Assembly: GCA_016720905.1 (NCBI GenBank)
Contig: JADKJT010000022.1
Span: forward strand, 1-23,926
Source of the DNA: Gemmatimonadaceae bacterium
GTDB taxonomy: Bacteria > Gemmatimonadota > Gemmatimonadetes > Gemmatimonadales > Gemmatimonadaceae
Direction: 5' to 3'
DNA length: 23,926 nucleotides
The notes under the pieces were generated by a model. That model searched no databases. It had not been told where the DNA came from and saw nothing but the letters and a program-made list of their open reading frames with translations. Position 1 is the first letter of the stretch. Each line of letters starts with the position of its first letter. Made by a program: the position numbers and the translations under genes. Shown piece after piece: positions 1 to 8,529 of this stretch.

Positions 1-249
1 GCCTATCTCAAGGGCGCCGATATCACGGGGGCACGACTGTCCGCCGCCACGCTGGACGGCGCCGACCTGACCGACTTGATCGGCTGGCGAGAGCTCAGGT
101 CCATCAGCCATGCGAGCATCGAGGGCGTGCGCCACACGCCGTCGGGTTTTCAGGCGTTTGCGCTGGAGCAGGGTGCGGTGAACGCCGCCACCCTGGCCGA
201 ACCCGAGGACGAACTGGCCGGCTACTCCAAGCAGTTCCGGGCGATTTGA
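1..249 (+). CDS. Pentapeptide-repeat protein, C-terminal part (5' end outside window)
   Basis: Frame 1 is open from the first base to a TGA at 247-249 and gives 82 residues. The first ~25 residues follow the pentapeptide rule A(D/N)LxX (for example GADIT, GARLS, ATLDG, ADLTD), which builds a right-handed quadrilateral beta helix in this family. Then comes a non-repeat tail with a Glu/Asp-rich segment near the end. The true start is upstream of the window, so total length and any N-terminal domain are unknown. Such proteins have varied or unknown roles; nothing here points to a specific one. Its stop codon directly abuts the stop of the minus-strand neighbour, forming TGATCA. Confidence 0.75.
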   Translation, partial: AYLKGADITGARLSAATLDGADLTDLIGWRELRSISHASIEGVRHTPSGFQAFALEQGAVNAATLAEPEDELAGYSKQFRAI

Positions 250-708
250 TCAGCGCGGTACCGGCGGCGGCGACTGCCACAGCACCTGCGTGATCATCCA
301 GACGCCATCGAACTTGGCCAGATGCAGATAGTCGATGCCCCACCACGCGGTGAGTTTCGCACTGGCCGTCTGGTCGGCCACGTCCAACAGCGTGACGAGC
401 TTTGGTGACGTTGGCGGCGTGGGCTTCCCTCGCTTCTTCACCTGATTCGTGTACGACATGAATTCAGCCCATGGCATTCCCTCGCCTTCGTACGTGGTCT
501 TTCCTTTCGGGATGAAATAGCCGTACTTGACTACCTCGGGGCGGACGCTGCGCACCAGCTTCGCCGTATCGCCCTCGTAGAAGCCTTCCACGTAGTTGAG
601 GACCGCGCGTCGTACCGCGTCACGATCGGCGGCGCTCTGGGCCTGCAGCATGGGCGCCGGCGCCAGCATCAAGGACCCGATCATCGCGAGGAGCCATTGA
701 CGTTGCAT
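250..708 (-). CDS. Secreted lumazine-binding / SnoaL-like (NTF2-fold) protein
   Basis: 152 residues. The N-terminus has a hydrophobic core and an A-Q-A-type end near residue 23, so a signal peptide is likely. The mature part begins with a helix containing YVEGFYEGD, followed by a VRPEVVKYGYF segment and a late strand around FDGVWMI. This matches putative lumazine-binding proteins (Lumazine_bd_2) and SnoaL-like folds, small alpha+beta barrels of mostly unknown substrate. It faces the PQQ dehydrogenase across a 153-base intergenic region. No Shine-Dalgarno sequence is evident before the ATG. The fold assignment is fairly secure; catalysis is not established. Confidence 0.7.
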   Translation of the reverse strand: MQRQWLLAMIGSLMLAPAPMLQAQSAADRDAVRRAVLNYVEGFYEGDTAKLVRSVRPEVVKYGYFIPKGKTTYEGEGMPWAEFMSYTNQVKKRGKPTPPTSPKLVTLLDVADQTASAKLTAWWGIDYLHLAKFDGVWMITQVLWQSPPPVPR

Positions 709-861
709 ATGTGCTCTGGTGTGTAGAGTGGAGTCAAACTGTGGCGAATGCAGGCGTGTGCAGGGTTAGTCTCGCGCCAACCACGCACCGTCGCAACATT
801 ACTGGGACAAATCGCGCCTCCGGCTGCCGTCAGGCTTCTCACCGTTCCCGCCACCCGTCCG
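709..861. promoter_or_regulatory. Divergent intergenic region
   Basis: 153 bases separate the start of the minus-strand lumazine-binding-like gene from the preferred start of the PQQ dehydrogenase. Promoters for both should lie here by position. I found no convincing -35/-10 pair or strong inverted repeat. The PQQ frame stays open upstream to an ATG at 748, but that extension would put 38 arginine/proline-rich residues ahead of a good signal peptide. Confidence 0.3.
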
Positions 862-2937
862 ATGCCCTCACGCCGTTGTCGCACTGCGGTCCTCACCGCG
901 TGCGCGTTCTCAATTCCGTCGGCACTCGGCGGCCAGGCCACGTCCGCAGACTGGCCGGTGTTCGGCGGCAACACCGACAACACGCACTTCACCACGCTCG
1001 GTCAGATCACACCGGCCAACGTGTCGCGGCTCAAAGTGGCGTGGACGTACCAGACGGGCGATGAATTCAAGGGATCGGAGATGCAGGCCAATCCCATCGT
1101 GATTGACGGCGTGCTGTATGCCACGACGCCCAAGCTGCAGGTGTTTGCGTTGAATGCGGCGACGGGCAAGGAACTGTGGCGCTTCGATCCCAACAACGGC
1201 GCGGCGCCACTGTCGCGCATTCGGCATCGCGGGGTGGTGGTCACCGGCGATCGCGTGATCTTCAACTATCGCAATCGGCTGTACGCGCTCGATCGCGCCA
1301 CTGGCAAGCCGATCATGTCGTTCGGCACCAACGGCTGGGTGGACTTGCGCGCCGGTCTTGGTCGACCGGTGGAAGGACTCTCGGTGAGTGCCAGTACACC
1401 GGGTGTGGTGTTCGAGGACCTGCTGATCATCGGCAGCTCGGTCCCCGAGCAGTTGCCCAGTGCCCCAGGGGACATTCGCGCCTTCGACATCAAGACGGGC
1501 GCGCTGCGCTGGAGCTTTCACACCATTCCGCATCCGGGTGAGTTTGGGTACGACACCTGGCCGGCCGAGGCGTGGACGATTGCCGGCGGTGCGAATGCGT
1601 GGGCTGGTGTCACCATCGATCCGAAGCGCGCGATGGTGTTCGCGGCCACGGGGTCGGCGTCGTACGACTTTTATGGTGCCAATCGGCTGGGCGACAATCT
1701 GTTCGCCAACAGCGTGCTGGCGCTGGATGCCCGCACCGGGCAGCGCATCTGGCACTATCAGGTGCTCAAACATGACTTGTGGGATCGCGACTTGCCCGCG
1801 GCACCGACGCTGGTGACGGTGACACGTGATGGGAAACCGGTAGATGCCGTCGCTCAGATCACGAAGACGGGACACGTGTGGTTGTTTGATCGCGACAAGG
1901 GGACGCCGATGTTCCCACTGGAGGAGCGGCGCATGCCCCACGTCGCACTGGATGGCGAGCAACCGGCGACCTCGCAGTTCTTTCCGACGTTGCCGGCGCC
2001 TTTCGCGCGGCAGCAGCTGACGAAGAACGATCTGACGACGCGCACGCCGGCCGCGCACGCGGCGGCACTCAAGACGTTCAATCAGTACCGCACCACCAAT
2101 CCATTCGACGCGCCGAATACGAAGGGCACGATTGTCTACCCCGGCGTGGATGGCGGCGGCGAGTGGGGCGGGCCGGCGTTTGATCCAACCACCGGCCTGC
2201 TGTACGTGAACTCCAACGAAATGGCGTGGCTGCTCAAGCTGGTGCCGCGCAGCGACGAATCCCTGTACGCCGCCAACTGTGCCAGCTGCCACGGTGAGTC
2301 ACGCAAAGGCACGGCGATCGGTCCGTCACTGGAGAACATCATTGCCAAACGCACGCGTGAACAGATTGTGCAAGTCGTGCGCGAGGGCACCGGGCGCATG
2401 CCCGCCTTTGGCGGCGCGATGGATGGCGGGGCGGTGAATGACCTGGTGAATTTCCTGATCACCGGCAAGGACGCGACGAAAGCCACTGTCGGAACCAATC
2501 CGTACACGTTGCCGTATCGCACCGCGTACTTCGACATCTTCCTCGACCATCAGGGCTATCCGGGTGTGAAGACGCCCTGGGGCACGTTGAATGCGATCGA
2601 CCTGAACACGGGCAAGACGCGCTGGTCGATTCCGTTTGGCGAATACCCGACGTTGGCCGCGAAAGGCATTCGCAACACGGGCACGGACAGCTACGGCGGG
2701 GCGATTGTCACCGAGAACGGGCTGCTGCTGATTGCCGCGACAACGTACGACAACAAGTTTCGCGCCTTTGACAAGCGCACGGGGCGTCTGCTCTGGCAGA
2801 CCACATTGCCGGCAGCGGGGAATGCGACGCCATCCACGTACATGGTGGACGGGAAGCAGTACCTGGTGGTCGCGTGCGGTGGCGGCAAGAATGGGGCGAA
2901 GAGCGGCGGGACGTACGTGGCGTTTGCGTTGCCTTGA
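862..2937 (+). CDS. Periplasmic PQQ-dependent dehydrogenase with internal cytochrome c domain
   Basis: 691 residues from the ATG at 862. That start is preferred over 748 because it gives a conventional signal peptide (basic MPSRRCR, hydrophobic core, ALGGQA end) just before the DWPVFGGN opening typical of PQQ beta-propeller dehydrogenases. Propeller repeats such as VFALNAATGKELWRF fill residues ~35-460. A CASCH haem-binding motif at residues 473-477, with a later RMPAFGG methionine-ligand region, marks a class I cytochrome c domain (~465-545). Propeller sequence then resumes (LNAIDLNTGKTRW, AFDKRTGRLLWQ) to the C-terminus. The cytochrome is therefore inserted before the last blades rather than appended. 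The family oxidises alcohols or sugars in the periplasm and passes electrons to haem; the substrate cannot be read from sequence. No PQQ biosynthesis genes are present nearby. Confidence 0.9.
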   Translation: MPSRRCRTAVLTACAFSIPSALGGQATSADWPVFGGNTDNTHFTTLGQITPANVSRLKVAWTYQTGDEFKGSEMQANPIVIDGVLYATTPKLQVFALNAATGKELWRFDPNNGAAPLSRIRHRGVVVTGDRVIFNYRNRLYALDRATGKPIMSFGTNGWVDLRAGLGRPVEGLSVSASTPGVVFEDLLIIGSSVPEQLPSAPGDIRAFDIKTGALRWSFHTIPHPGEFGYDTWPAEAWTIAGGANAWAGVTIDPKRAMVFAATGSASYDFYGANRLGDNLFANSVLALDARTGQRIWHYQVLKHDLWDRDLPAAPTLVTVTRDGKPVDAVAQITKTGHVWLFDRDKGTPMFPLEERRMPHVALDGEQPATSQFFPTLPAPFARQQLTKNDLTTRTPAAHAAALKTFNQYRTTNPFDAPNTKGTIVYPGVDGGGEWGGPAFDPTTGLLYVNSNEMAWLLKLVPRSDESLYAANCASCHGESRKGTAIGPSLENIIAKRTREQIVQVVREGTGRMPAFGGAMDGGAVNDLVNFLITGKDATKATVGTNPYTLPYRTAYFDIFLDHQGYPGVKTPWGTLNAIDLNTGKTRWSIPFGEYPTLAAKGIRNTGTDSYGGAIVTENGLLLIAATTYDNKFRAFDKRTGRLLWQTTLPAAGNATPSTYMVDGKQYLVVACGGGKNGAKSGGTYVAFALP

Positions 2938-2970
2938 CGCGCGAAACCGCGGGCACCCTGTAGCAAGTGG

Positions 2971-2982
2971 ATCGTCGACGAT
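2971..2982. promoter_or_regulatory. 12-bp perfect palindrome upstream of the sigma factor gene
   Basis: ATCGTCGACGAT is its own reverse complement. It lies 48 bases before the sigma-factor ATG and just overlaps TAGATT (2982-2987), a -10-like hexamer without a good -35. Palindromes of this size are expected a few times by chance in a window this long, so an operator role rests on position only. Confidence 0.25.
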
Positions 2983-3029
2983 AGATTGCTGCTTGCTTCG
3001 CTTCACTGACTCCTCCCCACGTCGAGCGC

Positions 3030-3641
3030 ATGGACACGAACATTGCAGCGCTCCTTCGTGATGTCGAATCCGGCGATGGAACCGCTGCCGATCGCCTGTT
3101 CGTCGCACTGTACGACGACCTCCATCGGCTGGCCGAGCGGCAGTTGGGACGCAATGGTGGCCACCTCACCCTTGGTACCACGACCCTGCTGCATGAGGCA
3201 TACATCAACATCGCCGACCGATCGGGTCCATCGTTCCCCGATCGCGCGCATTTCATGGCGTACGCGGCACGAGCCATGCGCGGACTGATCATCGACTATG
3301 GCCGCAGTCAGCGGGCGCAAAAGCGAGGGGGCGAGTTCCATATCACGGCCATCGACGACGCGACGCCAATTGCCAGTGCGGACTCCGGCGGCGTGAACCA
3401 GCTCGAAGAACTTGGCGAAGCGCTTGAAGGGCTGTCCAGGCTCGATCCACCCCTCGCCGAACTGGTAGATCTGCACTTCTTCTGCGGTTTTGGATTCGGC
3501 GAGATTGCCGGGATGCGCGGCGTTTCCGAGCGCACGGTGCAGCGTGACTGGCGAAAAGCGCGCCTGCTGCTGCATCGCGTGCTGCGCGACGATCCAGCGG
3601 ACGCGGGGCCAGTCGGCGGTGCCGAGGGCATAAACCGCTAA
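3030..3641 (+). CDS. ECF-type RNA polymerase sigma factor (Acidobacteria/Gemmatimonadota type)
   Basis: 203 residues. Region 2 covers about residues 20-100, with the LLHEAYINIA helix and the FMAYAARAMRGLIIDYGRS segment typical of the Sigma70_ECF family. A variable linker (~105-130) follows. Region 4 (~135-190) carries a helix-turn-helix around FGEIAGMRGVSERTVQRDW. These sigma factors redirect RNA polymerase to small regulons, and in this lineage they commonly sit next to Ser/Thr kinases, as here. No anti-sigma factor gene is adjacent. The next reading frame is a truncated kinase N-terminus, so the partner may have been lost or replaced by the intact kinase at 5053. Confidence 0.9.
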   Translation: MDTNIAALLRDVESGDGTAADRLFVALYDDLHRLAERQLGRNGGHLTLGTTTLLHEAYINIADRSGPSFPDRAHFMAYAARAMRGLIIDYGRSQRAQKRGGEFHITAIDDATPIASADSGGVNQLEELGEALEGLSRLDPPLAELVDLHFFCGFGFGEIAGMRGVSERTVQRDWRKARLLLHRVLRDDPADAGPVGGAEGINR

Positions 3642-3755
3642 GGCGGTCCGTCAAAACCGGCCATCTCCGACCATGTCGGGTTTTCGCTGCGGATTCCGAT
3701 TGTTGTGGTAAGCGGCCGTCCTTCCGGCCGTGCCACCCCACACCGGAGCCCCCGC

Positions 3756-3998
3756 ATGTTTAGCCTCAAGCGCGATTTCTGGAACGCCCTGCAGCCATTG
3801 TTGGATTGTGCGCTCGACCTGGAGCCAGCGCAGCGCCGCGCGTGGTTGGACGACATGCACGCTGACTGCCCGACCATTGCGCGGGAATTGGAACGGCTGA
3901 TGCGCCCGGAGCTGGAATCGTCAGCGGGACATCTGGCGTCTTTCTCGGCTCGCGATGTCGTTCCTGGCTCGCTGGAATCCCTTGGCCTTCGCTGTTAG
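3756..3998 (+). pseudogene. Truncated Ser/Thr kinase N-terminal remnant
   Basis: 80 residues from the ATG at 3756 to TAG. The sequence aligns with the first ~55 residues of the kinase at 5053: PLLDCALDL against PLLDQALDL, then AWLDDM against QWLNDL at the same spacing. In the intact kinase this module precedes the linker and the glycine-rich loop. Here the frame stops shortly after the corresponding linker, and no kinase motif appears in any frame before the hydrolase 90 bases later. The simplest reading is a kinase gene once paired with the sigma factor that lost its catalytic and sensor parts. A functional stand-alone N-terminal module is possible but less likely. Confidence 0.6.
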
Positions 3999-4087
3999 GG
4001 CGTCGCACCGGCTCTGTCGTCTTTTCCCAACCGTTTCCGATCTCCAGAGCGAGGGAGGTCGGTTCAACGCGAAGAAACGGGGGCGGC

Positions 4088-5017
4088 ATGTCGGTCATGG
4101 CAATGGTGGCGAGCGCGATCCTGATAGTGGCAGCGCTCTACGCGATACTGGCAGTGGTGGTCGCTCACCTGTTTACCACGCCCAAGCGGGTGCAGTCTCC
4201 CGAGCATATTGGCGCCTTGTACGAACGCGTGCAATTCTGCGCGCGCGACGAAGCCCTGCAGCTTGCTGCATCGTATCGGCGCACCCCAGGCGCGACGGGC
4301 GCCGTGATCCTCGCCCATGGTCGCGATGCCTGCCGGGGCGATGAACTCCGCGGAACGACGGTCTCGCTGGTGCTTGAACTGGCTTCGCGTGGTCTCAGCG
4401 TCGTGCTGGTCGATCTTCGGGGCCACGGAGAAAGCCAAGGAGCGCGACTGACGTTTGGCCGTCGCGAGCGTCGCGATATCCTTGGCGCGGTCGACTTCCT
4501 GTTGGCGCGCGGCTACCAACCCAGTTGTATCGGCGTGCTGGGTGCATCGATGGGCGGCGTAAGCGCCATTGCAGCGGCGGCCGAAGAACCGGCCATTGGC
4601 GCGTTCGTCATCGACAGTGCCTTTGCCAAACTCGATGACGTGTTGCAGGCGCAGTTCACGCGGCTCACCAGACTCCCCGCGTTCGTACTTTTCGGTGCGC
4701 TGGTCGCCGCGCGCCTGCTGACCGGCGAGCATCTGCTGCGTCACTCGCCGACCCGGAACATGGTTCGGCTGCGCGGTCGTCCCACGCTCGTGATTCACGC
4801 CGAGCGCGATCCCTTCGTACCGGTGCACCATGCGCACACACTGGCCCAGGCGGGCGAAGGCACCGTGTGGATCACCCCAGGCAATCGACACCTCGCGTCG
4901 TTTGGCGTGGCTGGGCGCGAATATGTCGAAATGGTTGGCGCGTTCTTCGCGCGGCACTTGGCGACGGAGGCTCCCGAGGTGATTCTGGTAGAGACCGTGA
5001 TGGCCGAGGTGGCATAG
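4088..5017 (+). CDS. Membrane-anchored alpha/beta hydrolase (serine hydrolase)
   Basis: 309 residues. An N-terminal hydrophobic segment (~residues 5-28) is a likely membrane anchor or uncleaved signal. The catalytic fold is clear: oxyanion region HGRDACRGD, strand VVLVDLRGHGES, nucleophile elbow GASMGG with Ser154, acid AERDPFVP with Asp241, and NRHLASF with His268, a complete triad in the usual order and spacing. It resembles S33/Hydrolase_4 and BAAT-like esterases; the substrate is unknown. No start codon follows closely after the GGGAGG at 4053-4058. ATGs at 4088, 4097 and 4103 are all in frame, so the start may differ by a few residues. It separates the kinase remnant from the intact kinase, suggesting insertion or recombination between paralogues. 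Confidence 0.85.
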   Translation: MSVMAMVASAILIVAALYAILAVVVAHLFTTPKRVQSPEHIGALYERVQFCARDEALQLAASYRRTPGATGAVILAHGRDACRGDELRGTTVSLVLELASRGLSVVLVDLRGHGESQGARLTFGRRERRDILGAVDFLLARGYQPSCIGVLGASMGGVSAIAAAAEEPAIGAFVIDSAFAKLDDVLQAQFTRLTRLPAFVLFGALVAARLLTGEHLLRHSPTRNMVRLRGRPTLVIHAERDPFVPVHHAHTLAQAGEGTVWITPGNRHLASFGVAGREYVEMVGAFFARHLATEAPEVILVETVMAEVA

Positions 5018-5052
5018 GTCACCACGCGAGCCAATTCCTCAACACTGCATTC

Positions 5053-7689
5053 ATGTCATCGTTGTCCGAATCACTGTATGCGCGACTCAGTCCGCTACTC
5101 GATCAGGCGTTGGATCTTCCCCCCGAAGAGCGGACACAGTGGCTCAATGACTTGCAGCGCGAGAGCGTGAGCGTGGTGCAGGCCCTCGGCGACATTCTGC
5201 TGTCTGGCGAGACGTGGAAAGGGGACGGTTCAGAGCCGTCGGGGTTGCTGCCTCCGCTGGCGTCGCTGCTTGAGCGTGAACCGTCGCTGGCCGGCATCCG
5301 CATTGGTGCGTGGACGCTCGAACGACCGATCGGACACGGGGGCATGGGCAGTGTGTGGCTCGCCACACGGGCCGACGGCCGCTTTGAGGGATCGGCAGCC
5401 GTCAAGCTCCTGAACCTCTCGCTGATCGGACGCGCGGGACTCGAACGATTCCGTCGCGAAGGAACGGCCCTCGCTCGGCTTTCGCACGTCAATATTGCGC
5501 GTCTGCTTGATGCGGGCTTAAGCGAACTGCGCCAGCCATTCCTCGTGCTCGAGTACATCGACGGCGAACCACTCGATGCGTACGCCGCGCGCGCAACGGT
5601 CAGTACCGAGCAGCGCGTAGCCCTCATGCTGCAGGTACTCGCGGCGGTTGGCCACGCGCATGCCCATCTGATTGTCCATCGCGACCTCAAGCCGTCGAAC
5701 GTGCTGGTCACGCATGATGGCACCGTGAAGTTGCTCGACTTCGGGATCGCGCGCCTGATCGCCAACGAGGAGGACATCGGTGACGTGACGGATCATGGGC
5801 ATCAGGCGTTGACACCGGCGTTCGCCTCACCCGAGCAGTTCCGTGGCGCGCCCATTGGACCGGCCTCCGACATTTACAGCGCTGGTGTCATGCTGTATCT
5901 GCTGCTGACCAATCGTCATCCGACGGCCGCCGGTGCGCGCACCAGCGCGGAGTTCGCGCAGGGGGCGTTGCAACAGGAACCCGCACTGACGGGCCTGGGC
6001 GACCTTGACGCCATTCTGCGAAAAGCGCTGCGGAAGCTGCCCGGAGAGCGCTACGAGACGGCCGCGGCGATGGCAGATGATTTGCGGCGCTGGCTGAATC
6101 ATGAACCCGTGGCGGCGCGTCCCGATTCGTGGTCATACCGCGCCGCAAAGTTCGTGCGACGCTACCGAGCGGGTGTCGCGATTGCTGTGGCGGTTGGCGC
6201 CGCATTGACGACGGCGACCGTCGTGTCGGTTCGCCAACGGTTGGAGGCCGAGCGGCAACGGAGCGTTGCGGAGCGCAACTTCCGCACGCAGGAAGGTTTT
6301 CTTGCCGCGGCGCAGGTACTCGCCAGCGACACGCCCGGACCGGACGGCAAGCCGCTCGATGCGCGCGGACGACTGCTGAATGCAGTCGAGGTGATCGAGC
6401 AGCAATTCAAATCCGAACCCCGCACGGTGGCGCTCGTCATGGCCAACCTGGGCGGACAACTGTTCGAGAATGGCGATGAGAAGGGCTCCCTCGCGCTGGA
6501 GGCCAAGTCTCGCGACATCGCCCGCAAGGCCAACGAATTCGATATCGCAGCGTCCATCTCGTGTACGCGCGCCAAGACATTTCTGCGGTCGCGTGCGATC
6601 GACTCAGCGCGAGCAGCGATTGCGGAAGGCCGAGCAGCGTTGGCCCAGATCGGGTCAAAGGCCGAGGCGTATTTGTGCCTTCAGGCTGAAGGCGATCTCG
6701 CGGCGGTGGACGCTGATCCCGAACGTGCCATTGCGCTCTTGAAACGGGCCCTGACCGCGTTTGACGACGCAGAGCGCGTCGAGGGCGCGTCGAATCGGTC
6801 CTTGAATCGACTGGCGATTCTCAACAGCCTTAGCCTGGTGATCCAGTCGGCTGGTCGGCCCCGAGAGGCATTGGCGGTGCAGCGCACCATCGTCGCCGAC
6901 GTCGAATCGATGGGGTATCGGGGCACGCCAATTCTACCAAACGTCGCCGCGCCCATGTCCCGCATGTTCTTCGACCTGGGAGAGATGCAGGAGGCCGTAT
7001 CCAGCTACCGCGCGATCGTGCAGCGCTCGGAACGACAGAACACCGCTGGCATAGTAGACCCGTACCTTTCCCATGTGTACGGACAAATTCTGCTGCGGGC
7101 GGGCGTGTCCGACTCGGCGAGCCGATGGATCGCGGCCGCCGCAGCGGGTTCGCTCGGGGATAACCCGACAATCACCAACGAGGTGAACGCCGCGTGGGCC
7201 ACTCTTGAAACCGGCCGTATCAAGGAGGCCACCATCCTCGCCTCACGCGCAAAAGTGTTGTATCCGTGGCATTGGCTCACCCGCGAATGGGTGCGCCTGC
7301 GCATTGCGCGTCACACCGGCGATTCGCTGCCGCCCGTGAAACGGCTCGCCGTCGCCATCGACTCACTGTGGCCTGATGCGTCCATTCCAAGGGCGTACTT
7401 CATTTTCCCGCTGCTCACACTCGGCGAGTGGCGCTTGACCGATGGTGACGTGCAAGGCGCCGACGCGGCAGCATCGCGCGTGCGAACTCTGGCCATGGTT
7501 GACTCGCTGGCAGTAACACGCAGTGCTATTGTCGGGCACGCGGATTTCCTGCATGCGCGCGTGCAGCACGTCAGCGGCGATCATGCCGGCGCGACCCGCA
7601 CGGCGCAGCGGGCGATCATCGCGCTGTCCACGGGTTATGGCGCAACACACCCGGTGACGGTGGCGGCGCGAGCCTTTTTGCAACGCTAG
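5053..7689 (+). CDS. Transmembrane Ser/Thr protein kinase with TPR-like C-terminal region
   Basis: 878 residues from the ATG at 5053; the longer open frame upstream overlaps the hydrolase and is not credible. An N-terminal ~60-residue helical module is shared with the 3756 remnant. The kinase domain spans ~86-355, with glycine loop GHGGMGSVW (94-102), Lys118 in AVKLL, catalytic HRDLKPSN with Asp211, DFG with Asp229, and a SPEQF activation segment. All catalytic residues are present, so it should be active. A transmembrane helix at ~374-395 is followed by a coiled segment and ~450 residues of TPR-like helical repeats. The repeats would lie outside the cytoplasm and could be the sensor. By family precedent it may act with the sigma factor at 3030; that link is inferred from position. 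Confidence 0.92.
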   Translation: MSSLSESLYARLSPLLDQALDLPPEERTQWLNDLQRESVSVVQALGDILLSGETWKGDGSEPSGLLPPLASLLEREPSLAGIRIGAWTLERPIGHGGMGSVWLATRADGRFEGSAAVKLLNLSLIGRAGLERFRREGTALARLSHVNIARLLDAGLSELRQPFLVLEYIDGEPLDAYAARATVSTEQRVALMLQVLAAVGHAHAHLIVHRDLKPSNVLVTHDGTVKLLDFGIARLIANEEDIGDVTDHGHQALTPAFASPEQFRGAPIGPASDIYSAGVMLYLLLTNRHPTAAGARTSAEFAQGALQQEPALTGLGDLDAILRKALRKLPGERYETAAAMADDLRRWLNHEPVAARPDSWSYRAAKFVRRYRAGVAIAVAVGAALTTATVVSVRQRLEAERQRSVAERNFRTQEGFLAAAQVLASDTPGPDGKPLDARGRLLNAVEVIEQQFKSEPRTVALVMANLGGQLFENGDEKGSLALEAKSRDIARKANEFDIAASISCTRAKTFLRSRAIDSARAAIAEGRAALAQIGSKAEAYLCLQAEGDLAAVDADPERAIALLKRALTAFDDAERVEGASNRSLNRLAILNSLSLVIQSAGRPREALAVQRTIVADVESMGYRGTPILPNVAAPMSRMFFDLGEMQEAVSSYRAIVQRSERQNTAGIVDPYLSHVYGQILLRAGVSDSASRWIAAAAAGSLGDNPTITNEVNAAWATLETGRIKEATILASRAKVLYPWHWLTREWVRLRIARHTGDSLPPVKRLAVAIDSLWPDASIPRAYFIFPLLTLGEWRLTDGDVQGADAAASRVRTLAMVDSLAVTRSAIVGHADFLHARVQHVSGDHAGATRTAQRAIIALSTGYGATHPVTVAARAFLQR

Positions 7690-7831
7690 CCGCCACCGTT
7701 CGCGCCAACTGTGGGCCCCGGGTGTGCGACCTTCACCGTCGCGATCGGGAGACGGACCGCCGGCAATCCTTGCGGCCCTGTCCGCTTTGAAGTCGCTTTG
7801 TGTGTTCCTCCCGAACAATTCAAAGTCCTGA

Positions 7832-8468
7832 ATGGGCAGAGCCTTGACGAGCGACATCCGTGCCTGCCCCACCTGTCGCACTCCGTTGCCACCACAGGCC
7901 AATTTCTGCCTGAATTGCGGCGCGGCCACGCCCACCGAACCCGGCGTACCGGAGCGCACCGCGCCCACCGGAACAGTCGAAATCTCCCGCCTCACGCGGG
8001 CACTGGCCACGAGCTACAAGATCGAGCGCGTGCTGGGCGAGGGCGGGATGTCGACGGTGTACTTGGCGGAAGATGCGAAGCACCGACGTCGCGTGGCCGT
8101 GAAGGTGATGCGGCAGGAGCTGGCCGAGACACTCGGTACCGAGCGCGCAGCTGCACGCGCTCTACGGCGTGGTCTTGGCGTTGGCCGGCCGCAGCGTCGA
8201 GGGCGTCCGTGAGGCCGAACAGGCCGTCGCACTGACGGCATCACAGCCGAGTGAAGAGAACAGCCTGTACGCACGCACCCAGCTGGCGCGCATCTATGTC
8301 ATCACCGGCATGAAAGAGAGGGCGATCGATGAGCTGGAGACACTGTCGCGCGCACAGTATTCCATGTCGCTAGGTAGGCTCCGTCTCGATCCGACCTTTG
8401 CATCGCTGAAGGGGAATCCGCGGTTCGAGAAGTTGCTGGTGCAACCGGCGAGTGCAGTGAAGCCGTGA
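7832..8468 (+). pseudogene. Zinc-ribbon Ser/Thr kinase, internally deleted and frameshifted
   Basis: The 5' part (7832-~8146) encodes a zinc ribbon (CPTC and CLNC pairs), a linker, and the start of a kinase domain: GEGGMSTVYLAED glycine loop and the AVKVM lysine. Around 8141-8150 the sequence jumps, in another frame, to the 3' end of a kinase gene: QLHALYGVVLALAGR, then a TPR-like LARIYVITGM segment and a DPTFASLKGNPRFEKLL ending, all hallmarks of the C-terminus of long Gemmatimonadota kinases. The catalytic loop, DFG, transmembrane helix and most repeats are missing, probably some 2 kb of coding sequence. In the upstream frame the product becomes arginine-rich and ends at 8212. I read this as a deletion pseudogene; an assembly error is possible but less likely because both ends match the expected family. 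Confidence 0.75.
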
Positions 8469-8529
8469 ACGGTATCCTGTTCCAAGGCGTCACGATGGGC
8501 GAGAGCATCGACACCCCAGGCCCCCTGTG

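Noticed and set aside
910..2292. 460-codon open frame antisense to the PQQ dehydrogenase
   Set aside because: It mirrors a real GC-rich gene; its translation is Arg/His-rich with no recognisable domain. The same holds for long antisense frames at 12696-13913, 16243-17400 and 8527-9633.
3634..3647. Hairpin ACCGC-TAAG-GCGGT as a terminator after the sigma factor gene
   Set aside because: The stem is only 5 bp, contains the stop codon in its loop and has no following T-run.
3642..8529. Mobile element as the cause of the kinase gene damage
   Set aside because: No transposase, inverted terminal repeats or target duplications were seen around either kinase relic; simple deletion or recombination is enough.
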